From assembly GCA_015227615.1 (NCBI GenBank), contig JAALGZ010000017.1, positions 496,001 to 560,000 on the forward strand: a DNA stretch of 64,000 bases. Reading direction: 5' to 3'. This stretch comes from Labyrinthula sp. Ha (lineage: Eukaryota > Sar > Bigyra > Labyrinthulida > Labyrinthulaceae). The position numbers were made by a program, and so were the translations under genes. This document shows positions 23,303 through 36,502 of the stretch, one piece after another. The notes beneath the pieces were generated by a model. That model had not been told where the DNA came from. It was given only the letters and a program-made list of their open reading frames with translations, and ran no database searches. The first letter of the stretch is position 1. Every line of letters begins with the position of its first letter.

Positions 23303-25146
23303 ATTCTAAATCTATAATATTACCACATATGCAGAAATAGTATTTTGATAGTAATTTTTTGGTTTATTTGAATACAGCTCAAGAGAATTAAAAATGGATC
23401 TTGATATACATCTTAACACTGAGTTAAAAATAGTTTCTCTAGATTACAGTAAGGTTAGAATACTAATCAACCCGGTGGTAGTTTATTATAGCTGGCCAAG
23501 AAAGAGGACAAAAGGATCAAAAAAATTAAATAGGAAACCATTTGATCAAAGATAAATTCATACTGTGAAGAGTTGATGAGAGATCATCTATCGCAATACC
23601 TTGTTTCTTGCTGAAGAGTGTCTTGGGGCTGATGTCATCAGTACTTTCTCTTGTTGGCTTGGGAGACAAACTTGAAAGGCAGAGAATCTCCCAAGTGTTG
23701 AAGCAATTACTAAGAAAGGAATCAGCTACGCTGATCTTAGTTAAGATATTAAGTTAAGCTTAGAAAACAACTCTAAGCTGATTAGATATTTAGCAATTCG
23801 GTTCCCAACCTGTACACCAAGTTGTCGGTAAGCATGTCACATCTATCTCTCTTTCAAGTTCAAAGCCAACAACTACACGTTTAAGTTAATCGGAAGTTTT
23901 TCAAATATTTTTAGGATGTCTTTCCGAATGCCTTAGATGCCGAAAAGAACATGTTAACTCCCGTGAACTACAGAAAGCCCTTTGGAGAGCTACTTCTGTT
24001 GCACTTGTTTTTCATATCTAAGTCTACTCAGTTTTTGCAAGATATACTAAAAGTTATTAAATACAGTAATGCTGGGGTAGTGCTTGGTTTACCAAATATT
24101 GTTTAATGCTTAATGAGGAAATTTAGAACAGTCTAGTCAGACCCTGTACCCAATGTACATTAGCTATATTCAACGAGTGAAACACAGCTTGGTGCGAGGA
24201 GTTAGTCTCTAAAGAAAATGATGAAAATCGTTCAGATAACTTATTTTTTGTTTTGCCACAAGTTCATTCTTCGAGAAGTGCTATTTCGAACTCGATATTG
24301 TGGTTAGCAAGAATGAACGACAACTAACAGAGTTTAAAAGAATTATGGAGCTCTTATTTTCCTCCAGTTAACTTAATGCTTTGAGTTTTAAGGCTCGAAG
24401 TATAGGACTGATATCCTTAGCTCCAATTTAATTTTAGAGGACAAAGAATAAGGAGTAAGAGTGAAAATATTTAGAACTATCTTTTTAAATTTCTCTTTTA
24501 ATCTTAACACTATAATTTTGGGAACCCAGAGTATATACTTCAGCTCAACTAAAATTAATACTCAATAGATGAACAATGTTCGATTGTCATTGTTATTGTA
24601 TTTTCGCAAAATAGTTCGACTAAAATTCAGTGGTTAAAGAAACTGTGTCAATAACACGTTACTATCATAGACAAGTGACCACAACTTTTAATAATAATTA
24701 CCTTGTGAAATCAGCCTTTGAATCATCCTACCGTTACTTGAGTTATTGATAAAGGTATAAGATTGTAGGTTTTCCTTTACCTAAATCTGTTTGACTTTCC
24801 TGATTCAGTGTACAATACTATAAGAGCACTATATATAGTGGTATTATAATAACAGTAACATTTTGGTAGTTAAAAGTTTATCAAGACTGTTAACTTTCAC
24901 CATTATAATTCCAAAACGAAATCTATTCCGGTACATATGTAAAAATACCGGTAAATATATATATCAACTGTATTCACTACTATTTAACCAGTAATAGGAA
25001 TATTTATATAGCTGGATGTGAAACTTAACGGCTGAATATTAAAGTTGTAGTAGCATGAAATATATACACAGAAATAGGAACAAATATTTCATGTTAGAAT
25101 TGATAATCACGAAGTAAACTTAAAGTAAGAAGAAACGCAAATAAAA
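23303..25146. other. Intergenic, with one GC-richer open stretch
   Basis: Mostly AT-rich and featureless. At about 23560-23770 the base composition rises and both strands stay open for roughly 60-70 codons. The minus-strand reading includes SPKPTRESTDDISPK; the plus-strand reading includes SVLGLMSSVLSLVGLG. Neither has a good start or a family match. It may be an exon of an unrecognised spliced gene or a relic. Confidence 0.4.
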
Positions 25147-26618
25147 ATGACGACAGCAGGATTTGAAGCAGTAAGAGCAACTGATGCTGTAACAAAAGAA
25201 GGGGATCTTAATTATTCTTCTCTTATGCAAGAGCTTCGAGACACTTTTAAAACAGGAAAAACCAGAGACCTTGAATGGAGAAAGACCCAGCTTAAGCAGA
25301 TATACAAAATGTTCATGGAAAACTCTGATGCAATTCTAGAATCTCTGGACAAGGACATTGGGGGAGGTAAATCCCGTGCACTTATGGAAATCGCTTCATG
25401 CGCTAGTGCACTTAAAACGATTGCCCAGTTGGACGAATGGGCAAAACCTGAAGAGGTTCCCGTTACTGATAAAACTGGAAATGCTAAATCTTACATTTTG
25501 AAAGAACCAAAGGGAGTAATTTTGTGCATATCTCCATGGAACTTTCCTTGGGGATTAACTGTTACACCTCTAATTGATATCATTGCTGCAGGAAACTGTT
25601 GTGTAATTAAACCAAGTGAAGTTTCAGTTCATTCGGGTGCTTTAATGGCAGAATTGCTGCCAAAGTATTTAGATCAAGATGCATTCAGAGTTGTTTCTGG
25701 AGCTGTTCCAGAGACCACTGCTTTGCTAAAGGAAAGATTTGACCATATCATGTATAGTTCTATCTTGTTTAATGTGCATTTAGGTACACTGGAAACGGAT
25801 TTGTAGGAAGAATTGTTATGAAAGCTGCTGCTGAACACTTAACACCAATAACACTTGAGCTAGGAGGAAAATGTCCAACTTATGTTGATGAGACAGCTGA
25901 TTTAGATGTTGCAATTCCAAGAATTTGCGGCATTAAGTTCTTGAATGCTGGTCAAATTTGTATGACTCCTGATTATTTAATGGTTCATAAAAAGATAGAA
26001 AAAGTATTCAAGAAAAAACTGCTTGAAGAAGTGAAAAAATATAAAGATCTTCCAATTGGTAAAATGATCAACGACAGACATAGAGAAAGAGTCAAGGATT
26101 TGCTGAAAAAATCAAAAGGAAAAGTTCTAGCAGGAAAAAAGAAAAACGTAGATCATCCAATCGTCATCCAAAATCCAAAGTTGACTGATAAGATTATGCA
26201 AGAAGAGATTTTTGGACCTGTTTTACCAATCCACACTGTTGTTGACTATAAAGCTGCTGCAAAGATGGTCGATCAAGTTTGTCCAGATCCATTAGCGCTT
26301 TATGTATTTGCTGATGTAGAAAAAGAAGAAGGTAGAAAAGTTGTTGACTCTTTCATTGCAGAAACCAGATCAGGGGGAGTTTGCGTTAATTCAGCTCTTG
26401 AACATGTAGGTGCTGACGGTTTACCATTCGGCGGCATAGGAAGCTCTGGAATTGGAAGTTACATGGGATATGCTGGATTCAAAGAGTTCACTCACTTTAG
26501 AAGCGTCCTAGAGAAAGATTCTATTGAAAAGAAAGAAGCAACTGTTCCTATTCCAGAGGCTGCATATGAAATTGTTCTTGGCCAATTAAAAGCTGCTGGA
26601 CAACAGTTTGGGATTTAG
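25147..26618 (+). CDS. Aldehyde dehydrogenase, ALDH3-like (two exons)
   Basis: Exons 25147-25751 and 25784-26618 are joined across a 32-nt intron (25752-25783). The joined frame restores the family motif FDHIMYTGNGFVGR. The 479-aa product is the normal length for ALDH3-type enzymes, which oxidise medium- or long-chain and aromatic aldehydes with NAD(P)+. Visible are the substrate/NAD motif ISPWNFPW, the general-base Glu227 in ELGGK, the nucleophile Cys261 in NAGQICMTPDY, EEIFGPVLP, and the C-terminal FGGIGSSGIGSYMGYAGF. There is no signal peptide, and no C-terminal membrane anchor or prenylation box, so it is probably cytosolic. The first 20 residues form a short extension. An AATAAA-like signal lies near 26668. 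It has no operon-like neighbour; the next gene starts 290 bp downstream. Confidence 0.95.
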
Positions 26619-26699
26619 AGGACAATCTTAGAATAGTATGGACATATTAACTACATAAAGTCAGCAAAATAAATTTTCATACTCTTAAAGTCTTTTTCT

Positions 26700-26852
26700 G
26701 TTGTTTAACGGATGGTAAGCCTGGTGGAACAATCCTATAGTCTGCCTTGTTGTGCCATGGCAGGTTGGTGATGTAGTATTTGGCATCAAGCTAGCACCCT
26801 GGTACAATGCCAGTTCAATGCCCAAAGTATTTCTGAACTGAACTGAACTGAA
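26700..26852 (+). repeat. Possible LINE/SINE 3' tail ending in (CTGAA)4
   Basis: This stretch is distinctly richer in G and C than its surroundings (caagctagcaccctggtaca) and ends in four tandem CTGAA units (26833-26852). A body followed by a short simple-repeat tail is typical of truncated non-LTR retrotransposons or SINEs. The 5' end is not defined and no target duplication was found. It lies just beyond the ALDH gene, so a 3' UTR element is the alternative. Confidence 0.35.
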
Positions 26853-26908
26853 ATAGAAAACTAACTATAAGAATAGAAAAGTGACCAAAGAAAAGAAAAG
26901 ATTTCACA

Positions 26909-27543
26909 ATGAGAAACTTCACTATTTTCATTTTTATCTCAACTATTAACTTCATACAAATATATGGATATTCCAATCCAAACCCATCTGGTTGTTCAGG
27001 TCGAACTTTCTGTGATGAAATCGTAGCTGGGTAAATAGGTCCTCATTCTTAAACCTTATATAGTCAAGAATACGCAGAAGTTGATGAAAACAATACAATT
27101 CTCTCTTGTAACTTTGGAATAACAGAACTTGGATCTACATCTGCTTGTGACGTTCCATGTGATACTGATGCTTTTGTACATTTTCTATTTTTATTATTTT
27201 CTAGTATAATTGCACTTGTGTTTCAAAAAGTGTTGCAGAAGCTGGATTAACAACAGAATCAGAATTTGCTTTATTGATTTGTATACTTTGTTTTTGTCTT
27301 TTAATTCCTGTTGTGGGAGTAAATTTATATTCACGAAGAAGATATAAAAATCAACTTGAAGAATATATTCATGAGTTTGAAACAAAAGAAAAAGGAAAGT
27401 TAGTTCTTATGGAACCTAAGCCTCCAATGCAGTGTTGTTATTATTTTGTCTACTTGGTTCTTATCATAGTTGGTGCGATTTTTGCTGGAAATGTTGCTGC
27501 AATTAGAGGGAGAGATTTTTGGACTGGATGCGGTGAATTGTAA
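26909..27543 (+). CDS. Small Cys-rich membrane protein, three exons
   Basis: This gene is visible only after removing two tiny introns. The exons are 26909-27030, 27064-27175 and 27205-27543; the introns are 33 nt (27031-27063) and 29 nt (27176-27204), both GT-AG and both removing in-frame stops. The 190-aa product starts with a signal peptide (MRNFTIFIFISTINFIQIYG). A short ectodomain follows with at least seven Cys (GCSGRTFC, SCNFG, SACDVPC, NCTC) and N-glycosylation sites (NNTI, YNCT). Membrane spans lie at about 99-120 and 155-178, separated by a basic-acidic loop (SRRRYKNQLEEY), and the tail is short. No family is recognised. A surface or endomembrane protein is likely. The convergent gene at 27626-27979 ends 82 bp away. 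The gene model is well supported; the function is unknown. Confidence 0.75.
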
Positions 27544-27625
27544 AAAGTTAGATATAGTTTGAGTAAAACTTAAATTAGTTTTTCTAAGTTTTTTTTTCAA
27601 TCTTTACTGGCAATTTTGGATTTTC

Positions 27626-27979
27626 TTAATTTGTTGGTTTTGATGACATTTTTGGTTCTGGAGAAGATAGCAATTTAAGTCCCACGGAATTTAATTTTTC
27701 TAGAATCTCAGTTTGGCTCTGATTTTTATGTTTCTCTTTGAATAAATTCTCAATCTGGAAAATGTTCACTTGGGTTTCGGCAAGAATGGAATCGTTAGGT
27801 TGTGTTTGTGGTTGCAGGAGGAGATCTCTGATCTTTTTAAAGCTTTCAGAAATAGAAGAAGATAGATATAATAGATGATCAGAGTTTTTCTTTGTTTGGC
27901 GTAAGCCATGGATGAATTGGAGGATGTTGAATCTCAACACGTCAGTTTCTGTGTCAATATCAAGCTTTACTTTATTCAT
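27626..27979 (-). CDS. Small helical/coiled-coil protein of unknown function
   Basis: A 117-aa frame on the minus strand with an in-frame TAA about eight codons above the ATG. The protein is almost entirely polar-amphipathic helix (FIHGLRQTKKNSDHLLYL, SSSISESFKKIRDLLL, ETQVNIFQIENLFKEKHKN, TEILEKLNSVGLKLL) with a Pro/Ser tail. It has no signal peptide, membrane span or Cys. Length and heptad-like spacing resemble small subunits of larger complexes, but no specific family can be named. It is convergent with the small membrane protein, as is usual where real genes face each other with short 3' spacers. Confidence 0.6.
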   Translation of the reverse strand: MNKVKLDIDTETDVLRFNILQFIHGLRQTKKNSDHLLYLSSSISESFKKIRDLLLQPQTQPNDSILAETQVNIFQIENLFKEKHKNQSQTEILEKLNSVGLKLLSSPEPKMSSKPTN

Positions 27980-30932
27980 ATTTGCAGTAATGTCAAATCG
28001 TTATTGTGTACACACTTAACTCAATAACAAAGCCTGCGGTTAAACTCTAGTCAAGTATTATAAAAGGTCTCTCATGGTAATAAAATAAATGTACATAATA
28101 GAAATGAAGAATATTTTTATTGCAAAATAAGAGCAAGTTTTTATATTAGCATGATATATTTATGAGAACCTACTCGAGCACCTTGCAGATATTTCATACT
28201 TAATGTATATGCTATAAACAGTAGGTTAAGCAGTAATGTCAACCGCCGTTATTCTGGGCACTCGTGCAATTAATAATCAATTTTAGTAGAGAAAATAACT
28301 CACTAAGATAGGGAAAACAACTTAATAAAACTTTGACGTCTTTTTAGATGGACGTTAATCCACTCATATTCAAAGTTAAATAGAAAAACGATAGAAACTA
28401 TGGGTAAGGGGATATAGAACTTTGAAGAGAAGGAATACAATATGTAATCAAAATGAAAAATAATATTGGTACAATTAATTAGCTAGAATTCATATTGAGA
28501 ACCGGTCAGGACTCTTCACTATTAGCAGAGAAAATAATATGCCAAGCTGGAAAGCTTTCAACCTTATAGGCAGCTGACTAAAATCATTCACAATAAAATC
28601 ACCAAAAAAATTGACTTATAGTTCTCGTATGAGAAAATTTGGTCATACTAGGCAACAAAGCATTTATTTCCTAGGTTGCAACCTGCAGCCATATTAAGCA
28701 AGTCTTGAGATATTCAAGTTCAAATTAAGTGAAACCGAGGTTTTACTTGCGATCTTGTCTAATTTTGAAGTTATCATTAATATCGTTTATGGTTCTTCCC
28801 AATTGAATCAGTTTTGATGCGTTTTCTCTTTAAGTTTTGGCTATTTCTTAGTCTTTCTCGTTATTTGTGTACAGTCCATGATCGTACTCTTACTTTCTTG
28901 CATAGTTCATTAGATTTAGACCTAGATTCTTGATCCTGGCTACGTATCTTTTTTTTGCTGGTCCTTGGAAATATATAATACCAGTTCTACCAGAAGAAAT
29001 GGGGTAGCATTACCAACAATATGCCTAGTTTTTCTTTTAAAATTTTGGGGTGAAGAAAGTTGAATATAGGTTATTTCCCCAGGTAAGGTCTACTCTCGGA
29101 TTCTGTTTGGGCTATTCACTTATTTTAAGAAAATTAGAACAAGTAAAAAAACTGGAATAAAAATATTTTTGTGTTTTAATCCACCGGATAAATTATCCCC
29201 TATCATATGATATATTGAGACTAATTATAAAAACTTTGAAAAACATTGAGGATTCTAAAATTGAGCAATATTAATATGAACTCAAAATTAATGATAATGC
29301 CATTAAATTATAGTAACTTCTTAGCAAAGGCTCCAGCAGTATAAGATTAAGGCCTTGCCAAGCCTTTACACAAAAAAAGTTTATGCTGTATCGGGTCCAA
29401 GTTTAGTGTTCGGTCTGCGACTGATGATGGTACTATTACCCTAACCATAAAGCTAATTATGTTTTTATAGAATACTCCAAAGTCACAGTTTCCTGCGGAT
29501 CATAATGTATTAGCGACACAGATGGTAATATAAACCTCAAATTTTGGATAAACAGATTTAAAAAGCACAAGTAGTTTCCAAGAATGAAATTTCAGTGACC
29601 TGGTGCAACCAGAGGTTAAATAACTGTATGATTCGGCTCAAAGTAGATATACGGGTGCTTTCTCTTTACAGATTCATGATTTTTGTCCGGCATGCCTTTC
29701 GAAATTCCTAAGATCCCCGGAAAATCTTCCATTATTGGGTATATTTTCCAAGCGACTGTATAAAACGAAACTCAACTACTCAAGAAGGTAAATAAATTGT
29801 TACTTAGAAAGAAACTGACTTTTACCATAAAAGATGATCTGAGCCATATAAGTGTGTTGATTTTTACCATCGGCAACTCTATTGGGTTGTAGCTAAGCCG
29901 CATAAGGCTAGAATTCTGTTCCTAATTATTAATTTTATTTCAGAAGAAGCGCGTTTGTTTCTCGTAAATATTTACTCTCCTGACAATATATGTTGAACTC
30001 AAAGCAATAAAAACTTTACTGAATCCTCTTATAGAATGTTGGAATAACTGAAAAAGATAATCAAAAATGTATTTACAAAATGTGAAACTAGCAAGTGAAA
30101 ACATCACGAGATGACATATCTAAGACACACGGGTTATATTAGAAACAACAGAAATGTAAATACACTAAACGGTTTCTACTCGACAATGAGATTGAAAGCA
30201 TAAACTAAATAAAAAATACTACTATAATAGATTGCATAGGATATTATAATCTATAGTTATATAAACCTCAAGAACATACATTTGTGTCGCCTTGCTTATC
30301 TTCAGTAGATGTAAATAAGTAATACTGAGTAAATTACACACATATGCAAACAAAGCCACATAGCATCAAAAAACAAAGATAAAATGAGGATGGGAAAATG
30401 ATAAACCTTAATTATATGACCAAGTAGGTAAAGAATACAAAAAACATGTAACTAAATATTTAAGAGTACAATATTGGTTATTTCTGAAGAACTGAATACC
30501 AATATACTAACTGATAGACTTGAAACTGAAAAAGTTGGTTAGATCGAGCTTATGAAAGAAGAAATTTAAATTTCAAAATGACCATTTTCCACGAAAGGGT
30601 TCAAGAGATTTTGCCGAAATACTTTTTGCCTAATCTTAATCTTATCAGATTATAAGACCAACGCACATATACATAGTTTCAACGTAGGTGGTATTCAAAA
30701 TATCCGGAGAAACAAGAAATGTTGTATTTAATAAAAGCATTTAATTGAAAGAATCTTTATTACTGTGGAAACTTAATTTAACATCAACGTCTATTAGAAG
30801 GTTCATATTGTAGCCATGAAGTATTAGAAAACGGGCACTAATTCTGTAAGAGTAACTTAATGTGAAAGTTTAAGTATATAATTTGTATGACAACAATAAA
30901 AACATTGTTTGAGCATATTTGAGGAACTCATA

Positions 30933-30969
<37 letters not shown>

Positions 30970-33099
30970 CCAAAAAATAGTATCATTGATCCAATAAAAA
31001 CACTGACGACAACTATACTTAACAAACTCAGCTTCTTTGTGGGTTCCGTATTACACTAAAGCTAGGTATGGTGTTATAAATATCTTATGAAATATTGAGA
31101 AACAAGTTCAGTAAAGACGCCAGGAGTTAGGTACAGATATAATAAAATATTTTGGTCTATTTCAGCACCTAATTCTAATAAATATAATGATATAGATTAT
31201 GAACGATAGATTCAAACAAAATTAAGATTATAATTTCTATCGGATAAGATTTATTTTCTTAAGAAATTTAAAGATGCGGGATATTACTCATTCTATATTC
31301 CAAGAATTTAGATATAAGTATTTTTAAAAGCTCTGAACACATAGTCAAATAGATTTATAAGAAAAATAGTTGAAAAGTAATTCTCATACAAGGTCAATTC
31401 CTATTAACGTAATATAATAAACTGTTCATTAACAAGATTGAAATAAGCAAGAACGCATAGTATAACTAGGATGTTCAGACTAAAGTTGCTTTTCATCAAT
31501 CTCTAAAAATTGTTAAATTTAGTTTCACACATTTACATATGAATTTCATTAAATCTATATGTATTAACCCAAAGAATATCAAACAGAATTACATAATTGT
31601 GCAGTAAAATGATAACGACAACATCTCAGGAATCAAGATAGGCTACCTCAAAGACTACTCAGAGGGGCTTGTATGTAGAACCATCTTTTAACTAAAATAG
31701 TTTTCACGGGACATGAATGAAAAAGTATATATCACAAGAAATACAACATCTAAAATAAACAATCTAAGGGTAAAAATAAACAACCAATAGATTTTTTCTT
31801 AGCAAAAGTGACCCTTAGGAAGAACAAGTATTGCGGAGAGAACTCTGAAGAATTATTTTAAGACCCATAATACCTGAACGTGCTTGGCGTAGACGTCAAA
31901 AATCACAGAGCTACTTAAATTTTAATAGTAGTTAAGAGTTTTGAAAATATCTTTAAGCTTGATAAATTAACTTCTATGAGAATTTTATTGTAAAATTTGC
32001 GATATGGATTTCTCAAATCAAGGATTTTTTAGATAATACCAGGTATCTAGATACTATGATGGAACAGAGGACTACTCAAAATATAAACTATTAAAATTTT
32101 GCACAGAGAGGACATAATATCCAGCTTCCTCGGAAAGAACTATCCATATATTACCACTGATGACCAAAAAATGAAATGATAAGTGAATTAAGATATTTAG
32201 ATACGGTATTTAGCACCTTTGGATATGATGAATATGTCGTTATGATTAAAAGAGTGACAATAGAGTATTGTATGAGCCAGCTCCAACACCTTTTCAGATC
32301 TAATTTCTTGAGCAAGAGAACAGATAAGTTAGTCATAGTATTAGGGACACTGTATCCACCGTTAAAAAGTGCCTAATCCTTAGAATAACTACATTCAATA
32401 GCATATAGTAACTCAAGTAACTCTCTAAAAACATTAAACTGAAAATGGATCTCATGATAGGAAAGAACTTCACCTAGATCGAATATGATATGAATATTAG
32501 TAAACTCAATGATAAGAGTTTCCATGACTTCAAGGAAAGGGAAATTTCTTTCTCACAGCTAAAGGCAGCATGAAAAATTTTGAGTCAGGTTAGTAGAGCA
32601 CCTAACTATTTGAGTGAACTAATATCACTGACTCAAGCAATGGAACACAACAAAAATTACATGCACCTAAACGCTCCGAAAGTGCCCATACTAGAAGCCA
32701 ACACAACAGCCACATTAAAACACTCTGAGTCAAACGAAGAATACGTTGATATATATATATATATCAGAGTCTACAAAGTCACAGCATAGTACAAACCTAG
32801 TTATCCCCACCCCCTGTTACTCCTCAAAGAAAAATAACATTGAGATGTTCAGATTAGTATCAGAACACACAAGATTGACCCTATCTGCTTTCTACTCCAG
32901 GAAAAACGGAAACATTTATAATGTTATGCTGCAATAGTGAATAAAATTTTATCAAATATCTACACTCAGTCTAATAAGTATGAAAACACCTTATCATCAC
33001 ATAATTTCATCTTCATTAGCAATATTTAAAGTAATAAATAATTACAAGCTGATGCACCAACCAAAATTTCAGTCAATATTTTAAGATGATTGAAAATAT
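27980..33099. other. Intergenic, no gene recognised
   Basis: Five kilobases of AT-rich, stop-dense sequence on both strands with no recognisable protein or RNA gene. It contains two simple AT repeats (30936-30965 and 32749-32764). Open frames around 32.15-32.94 kb are short and of random composition. Homology to copy A begins near 33.1 kb. Confidence 0.6.
30936..30965. repeat. (AT)15 microsatellite
   Basis: Thirty bases of perfect AT dinucleotide repeat. A shorter run, (AT)8, lies at 32749-32764. Confidence 0.97.
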
Positions 33100-35356
33100 T
33101 TAAAATCGACTTAAGAATCATCACAAAATAATTTAATTTATTTTCAGAGCTCTAGCTCATTCTTCAGGGAGAACAAATATAGAAAACTGGTACTTTGTTT
33201 CGTCATTATTCTTTTGGTTCTTGACTTCAATTGATTTTATTGCAGTCTTCAACTAAAATAACTATCAAATGCTCCTGTATAAACAACCAGATTATACTGG
33301 AAGTAAATAGATCTTTATGTCCTCGTGCACATAGTAACCGAACTAATGAAATGACTGCGAATAGTTCAACTTCAGAGAGTATGGAAATCAAAATGAGGTT
33401 TGTTTAGAATTAAATCAATAAACTAGTTTCCAACTGATTTGAGCAACCATTAATAACATACTAATTTAAAGAGTATATTGCCCTAACTTAACTCCGGAAC
33501 TGCGGGCCTACAACTCCATTTCTAATAATAACATTTGCATAGTGTTCCTGCTTTCCTACAAGTTTTTACTTCCTCAAAATTATTGTCGGTAATATTGTAT
33601 TCAAAACCCGATCACAATTACACGTACTCAATCAGTGTTAAACCTCTACTTATACCTTCAATTATAATAATACATTACTAGAAAAAGAAGTCACCAATTC
33701 CTGAAATAACTTAATTAACCCATTATTCTGCTATCTATGTTATCAATTCAACCAAGAAAAGTATTTTTAAGCATAGTTGTTACCTTTAGTAAAATTTTAT
33801 TTTGGAAGTTCCTGTTGATTCTGAACTCAATTGTCTTTTTTTTATTGTCTGGTTAATTTCCCAAAATATGTTTATAACTATCCAATGACGTGGCAGAATC
33901 AATATGTTAATATATTAGAAGAAACTAATCATGACTTTAATGAAATATCTTTTCATATCAATAAGTTGGATATAAAATAACTTCTCGTAACTTATTTTTC
34001 CAAAAGTATTCACAAAAACTAATGTTAAAAATCTCTGAGCTAAAGTTTTCCTGGAGTTTAGGATCAATCAGGCATATGAAGTTACCGAGGTGTCAACTTA
34101 TTATAGCAGTTAAATTCTGGATTTATTACTGTGCTTACTCATTACACAGGATTTACAAAAAAAAAATAAAAATGAAATAATGTAAAATAAGATTCAAGAA
34201 TATGTTTGGAGCAAGAATATAAAATATGAAAGGTTCCGAACTTTTTCTTATTTGGTCAGGTGTTTAGGGATATATAAAACATGAATTTGCGTTATTACTT
34301 ATAAAAAACTGAATCTCAAACGAATTTTTATTAAATATATTTGTAGTTCTTAATTTGAATCACCAGAAGATATAGAGTTTCTTTCTTGCATAACTGATTT
34401 TTGTTGCAATAGTAATGTTTCAATTCTCTTAAAACATATCAAGTTTAATAAAAATTAACAGAGCATATATTTAGTATCTTGAGGTATATTATGGCCGTTT
34501 TTATTTGGTGCAATTTATTGGCATTATATTGAATCAAGAGAAAAGAATCAAAAAAATATGAAAAATATTTTGTATAATTGAAATGCTTAAATGCTAAAAA
34601 GTAGAGTGAGAAAGAAAAATTCTGTTTCTTTTAATGAATAACTTTTCAAAGCACTATTTTTTGAAAGACGTTTATTTTTTATCTATTTTCCCCTTTTATG
34701 GGAAACATCGTGTGAGATAAAGTCTATAAGTTTGACGGCTGCATGTTTTTTAATATTTCTTTTTTCTTAATTATAATTTTCTTTTCATACAAAATATTTC
34801 ATCTCTTTTTTTGAAATATAAACTTAGAATAATTGAAAATTATTTAAAAAAAGTTCTTCAATTTTTTAATCTCTAAGACTACTCAGACGTTTTTTCTTAG
34901 AGGCACAAATTTCAATGAAGACAGTATTTGAAGTTGTCTATAAATTAAAGGATAAGTTATTGTTGCAGTCTTTATGTTCTGTACTCTTAGTTAATATAAC
35001 AGTATTTGTTTTTTTTAGTTAAGTTTGCTGAAGAACATAGTTTTATAGTTATTAAATAAATAACTTTTTTGACTCTTTTCATAAATCAGGTATGAAAAAG
35101 CAGTTTTGAATACACTTTAATACAGAGAACAAATATCCTAATATAGTTTTTTCCCATTTATTATGAAAGATAAAATATTTTATGAGAAGTTTATATAGTT
35201 TTTGTTTCTCAGTTTTTGAAAGTTTAAGATTAAAAGATGAGTCCTAGAGTCTTGAAAAGGATATGATAAAAGGGTTCGCTTACAATTAAGATTGAAGAAC
35301 AATGATACAACTAGTTGCTGTTTTTTTGTTATTAAATAACCATAGAAAATGCTTTT

Positions 35357-36223
35357 TTAACTTATTGTTTTTTCAAAGCAGTTTTCCCAGTATATTATGT
35401 TTTCAAAATTTGTTCCCACATTCCAAAGCAGTTTATTTATTACATAGAACTCAGCTTCAGTATTCAACGAATACTCTATTTCAAAGCTACTAAGCTTTTT
35501 AACTAAACCAGTTGTAATTATTTTTAAGACAAATGAACAATACTCTTGAGAATCAAAGCTGGAAATGTAAGCTACGTAGGTGAGCTCTAACCCTTTACAG
35601 GAACATAAACAAAACACTGCTTTCCTGAACAAAAGGTATTCTCTTCCAAAGGGAGAACTTTCAAATATAATATATGAATCATTATTCGAAAAAATAACTT
35701 CGAAACAGGTATTCATAATATTTATTTGCTGTTTGTCATAAAGGAAACTATCACTATATTCTGGAAACATATCAAAGGGATAATAAAATACGGTTTTAAA
35801 CTCACTTGACTTGTTTATTATATAGTTTTTTAACATTTTGTATTTTTCCAGATCAACATGATATAACGGTGAAGAGATAACAAGTTTATTAATACTCAAA
35901 CTCATCTTCAGTTTATCAATAATTTTTTGAATGGTTTGGAATATATATGATACTTCAATAGAAGAAAAACTTATTCTAGATATTTTATCTTTTTGAATTA
36001 CTCTTAGAAGAGTGTCAATCTTTTCTTGTTTAATAGAATGTGTTTCCCAATGATCAACTAGTGTATTCTCACTTTCACAAAATCTTTTAACACACTTTTG
36101 ATATTCATCATTATCAAATTTAATACTTTCGTGTTGAACTCGAACAATAACTTCATTCAAATACCTGTTGAATATAAGATATATATCACAATTTTCCTTC
36201 TTGTCAGGATTCATCTTTTTCAA
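35357..36223 (-). CDS. Uncharacterised 288-aa protein, paralogue B
   Basis: An open frame of 288 codons on the minus strand, paralogous to 13200-14126 across its whole length and 20 residues shorter at the C-terminus (ends ENCFEKTIS). Shared blocks include KKENCDI, RVQHESIK, SIKQEKI, QKIIDKLK, INKLVIS and LLWNVGTNFE. Differences are scattered as amino-acid replacements rather than stops, although the surrounding non-coding sequence is about as conserved as the coding DNA. There is no signal peptide, membrane segment or known motif. Function unknown. The LTR element lies 280 bp upstream of its start and may have separated it from its promoter. Confidence 0.62.
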   Translation of the reverse strand: MKKMNPDKKENCDIYLIFNRYLNEVIVRVQHESIKFDNDEYQKCVKRFCESENTLVDHWETHSIKQEKIDTLLRVIQKDKISRISFSSIEVSYIFQTIQKIIDKLKMSLSINKLVISSPLYHVDLEKYKMLKNYIINKSSEFKTVFYYPFDMFPEYSDSFLYDKQQINIMNTCFEVIFSNNDSYIIFESSPFGREYLLFRKAVFCLCSCKGLELTYVAYISSFDSQEYCSFVLKIITTGLVKKLSSFEIEYSLNTEAEFYVINKLLWNVGTNFENIIYWENCFEKTIS

Positions 36224-36498
36224 AATGTTTCCTATTTATTCTGTTTATGTTTAATATCACAAAAGATATTTCGGTGATAGTTTTTGATATTTATGCCGTG
36301 ATTTTTTGTTATTTTTATTAGTGTGAAAAAGACATTTCTTCGTTTTGGAAGATTCCTCTAAATTAAAAAAAAACACGAAAGAATGTTTCATTTCTCATCG
36401 AATATATCTAAAGCAGGAATAAGTCTGGAGTTATATTTGAAAAGAATTAAGCATTGTGCCAAATAGGAAAAGCAGTTTTCCTTTCTCGCTTCCTATTC

Positions 36499-36502
36499 AA
36501 CT
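36499..36502. repeat. 4-bp target-site duplication, left of the LTR element
   Basis: AACT is repeated at 44587-44590. Copy A has the empty site once (15003-15006, ctattcaactgtgatttc), which confirms it. Confidence 0.88.

Noticed and set aside
30936-30965. AT repeat considered as an origin or centromere-like element
   Set aside because: Simple dinucleotide repeat in AT-rich DNA; nothing else supports a special role.
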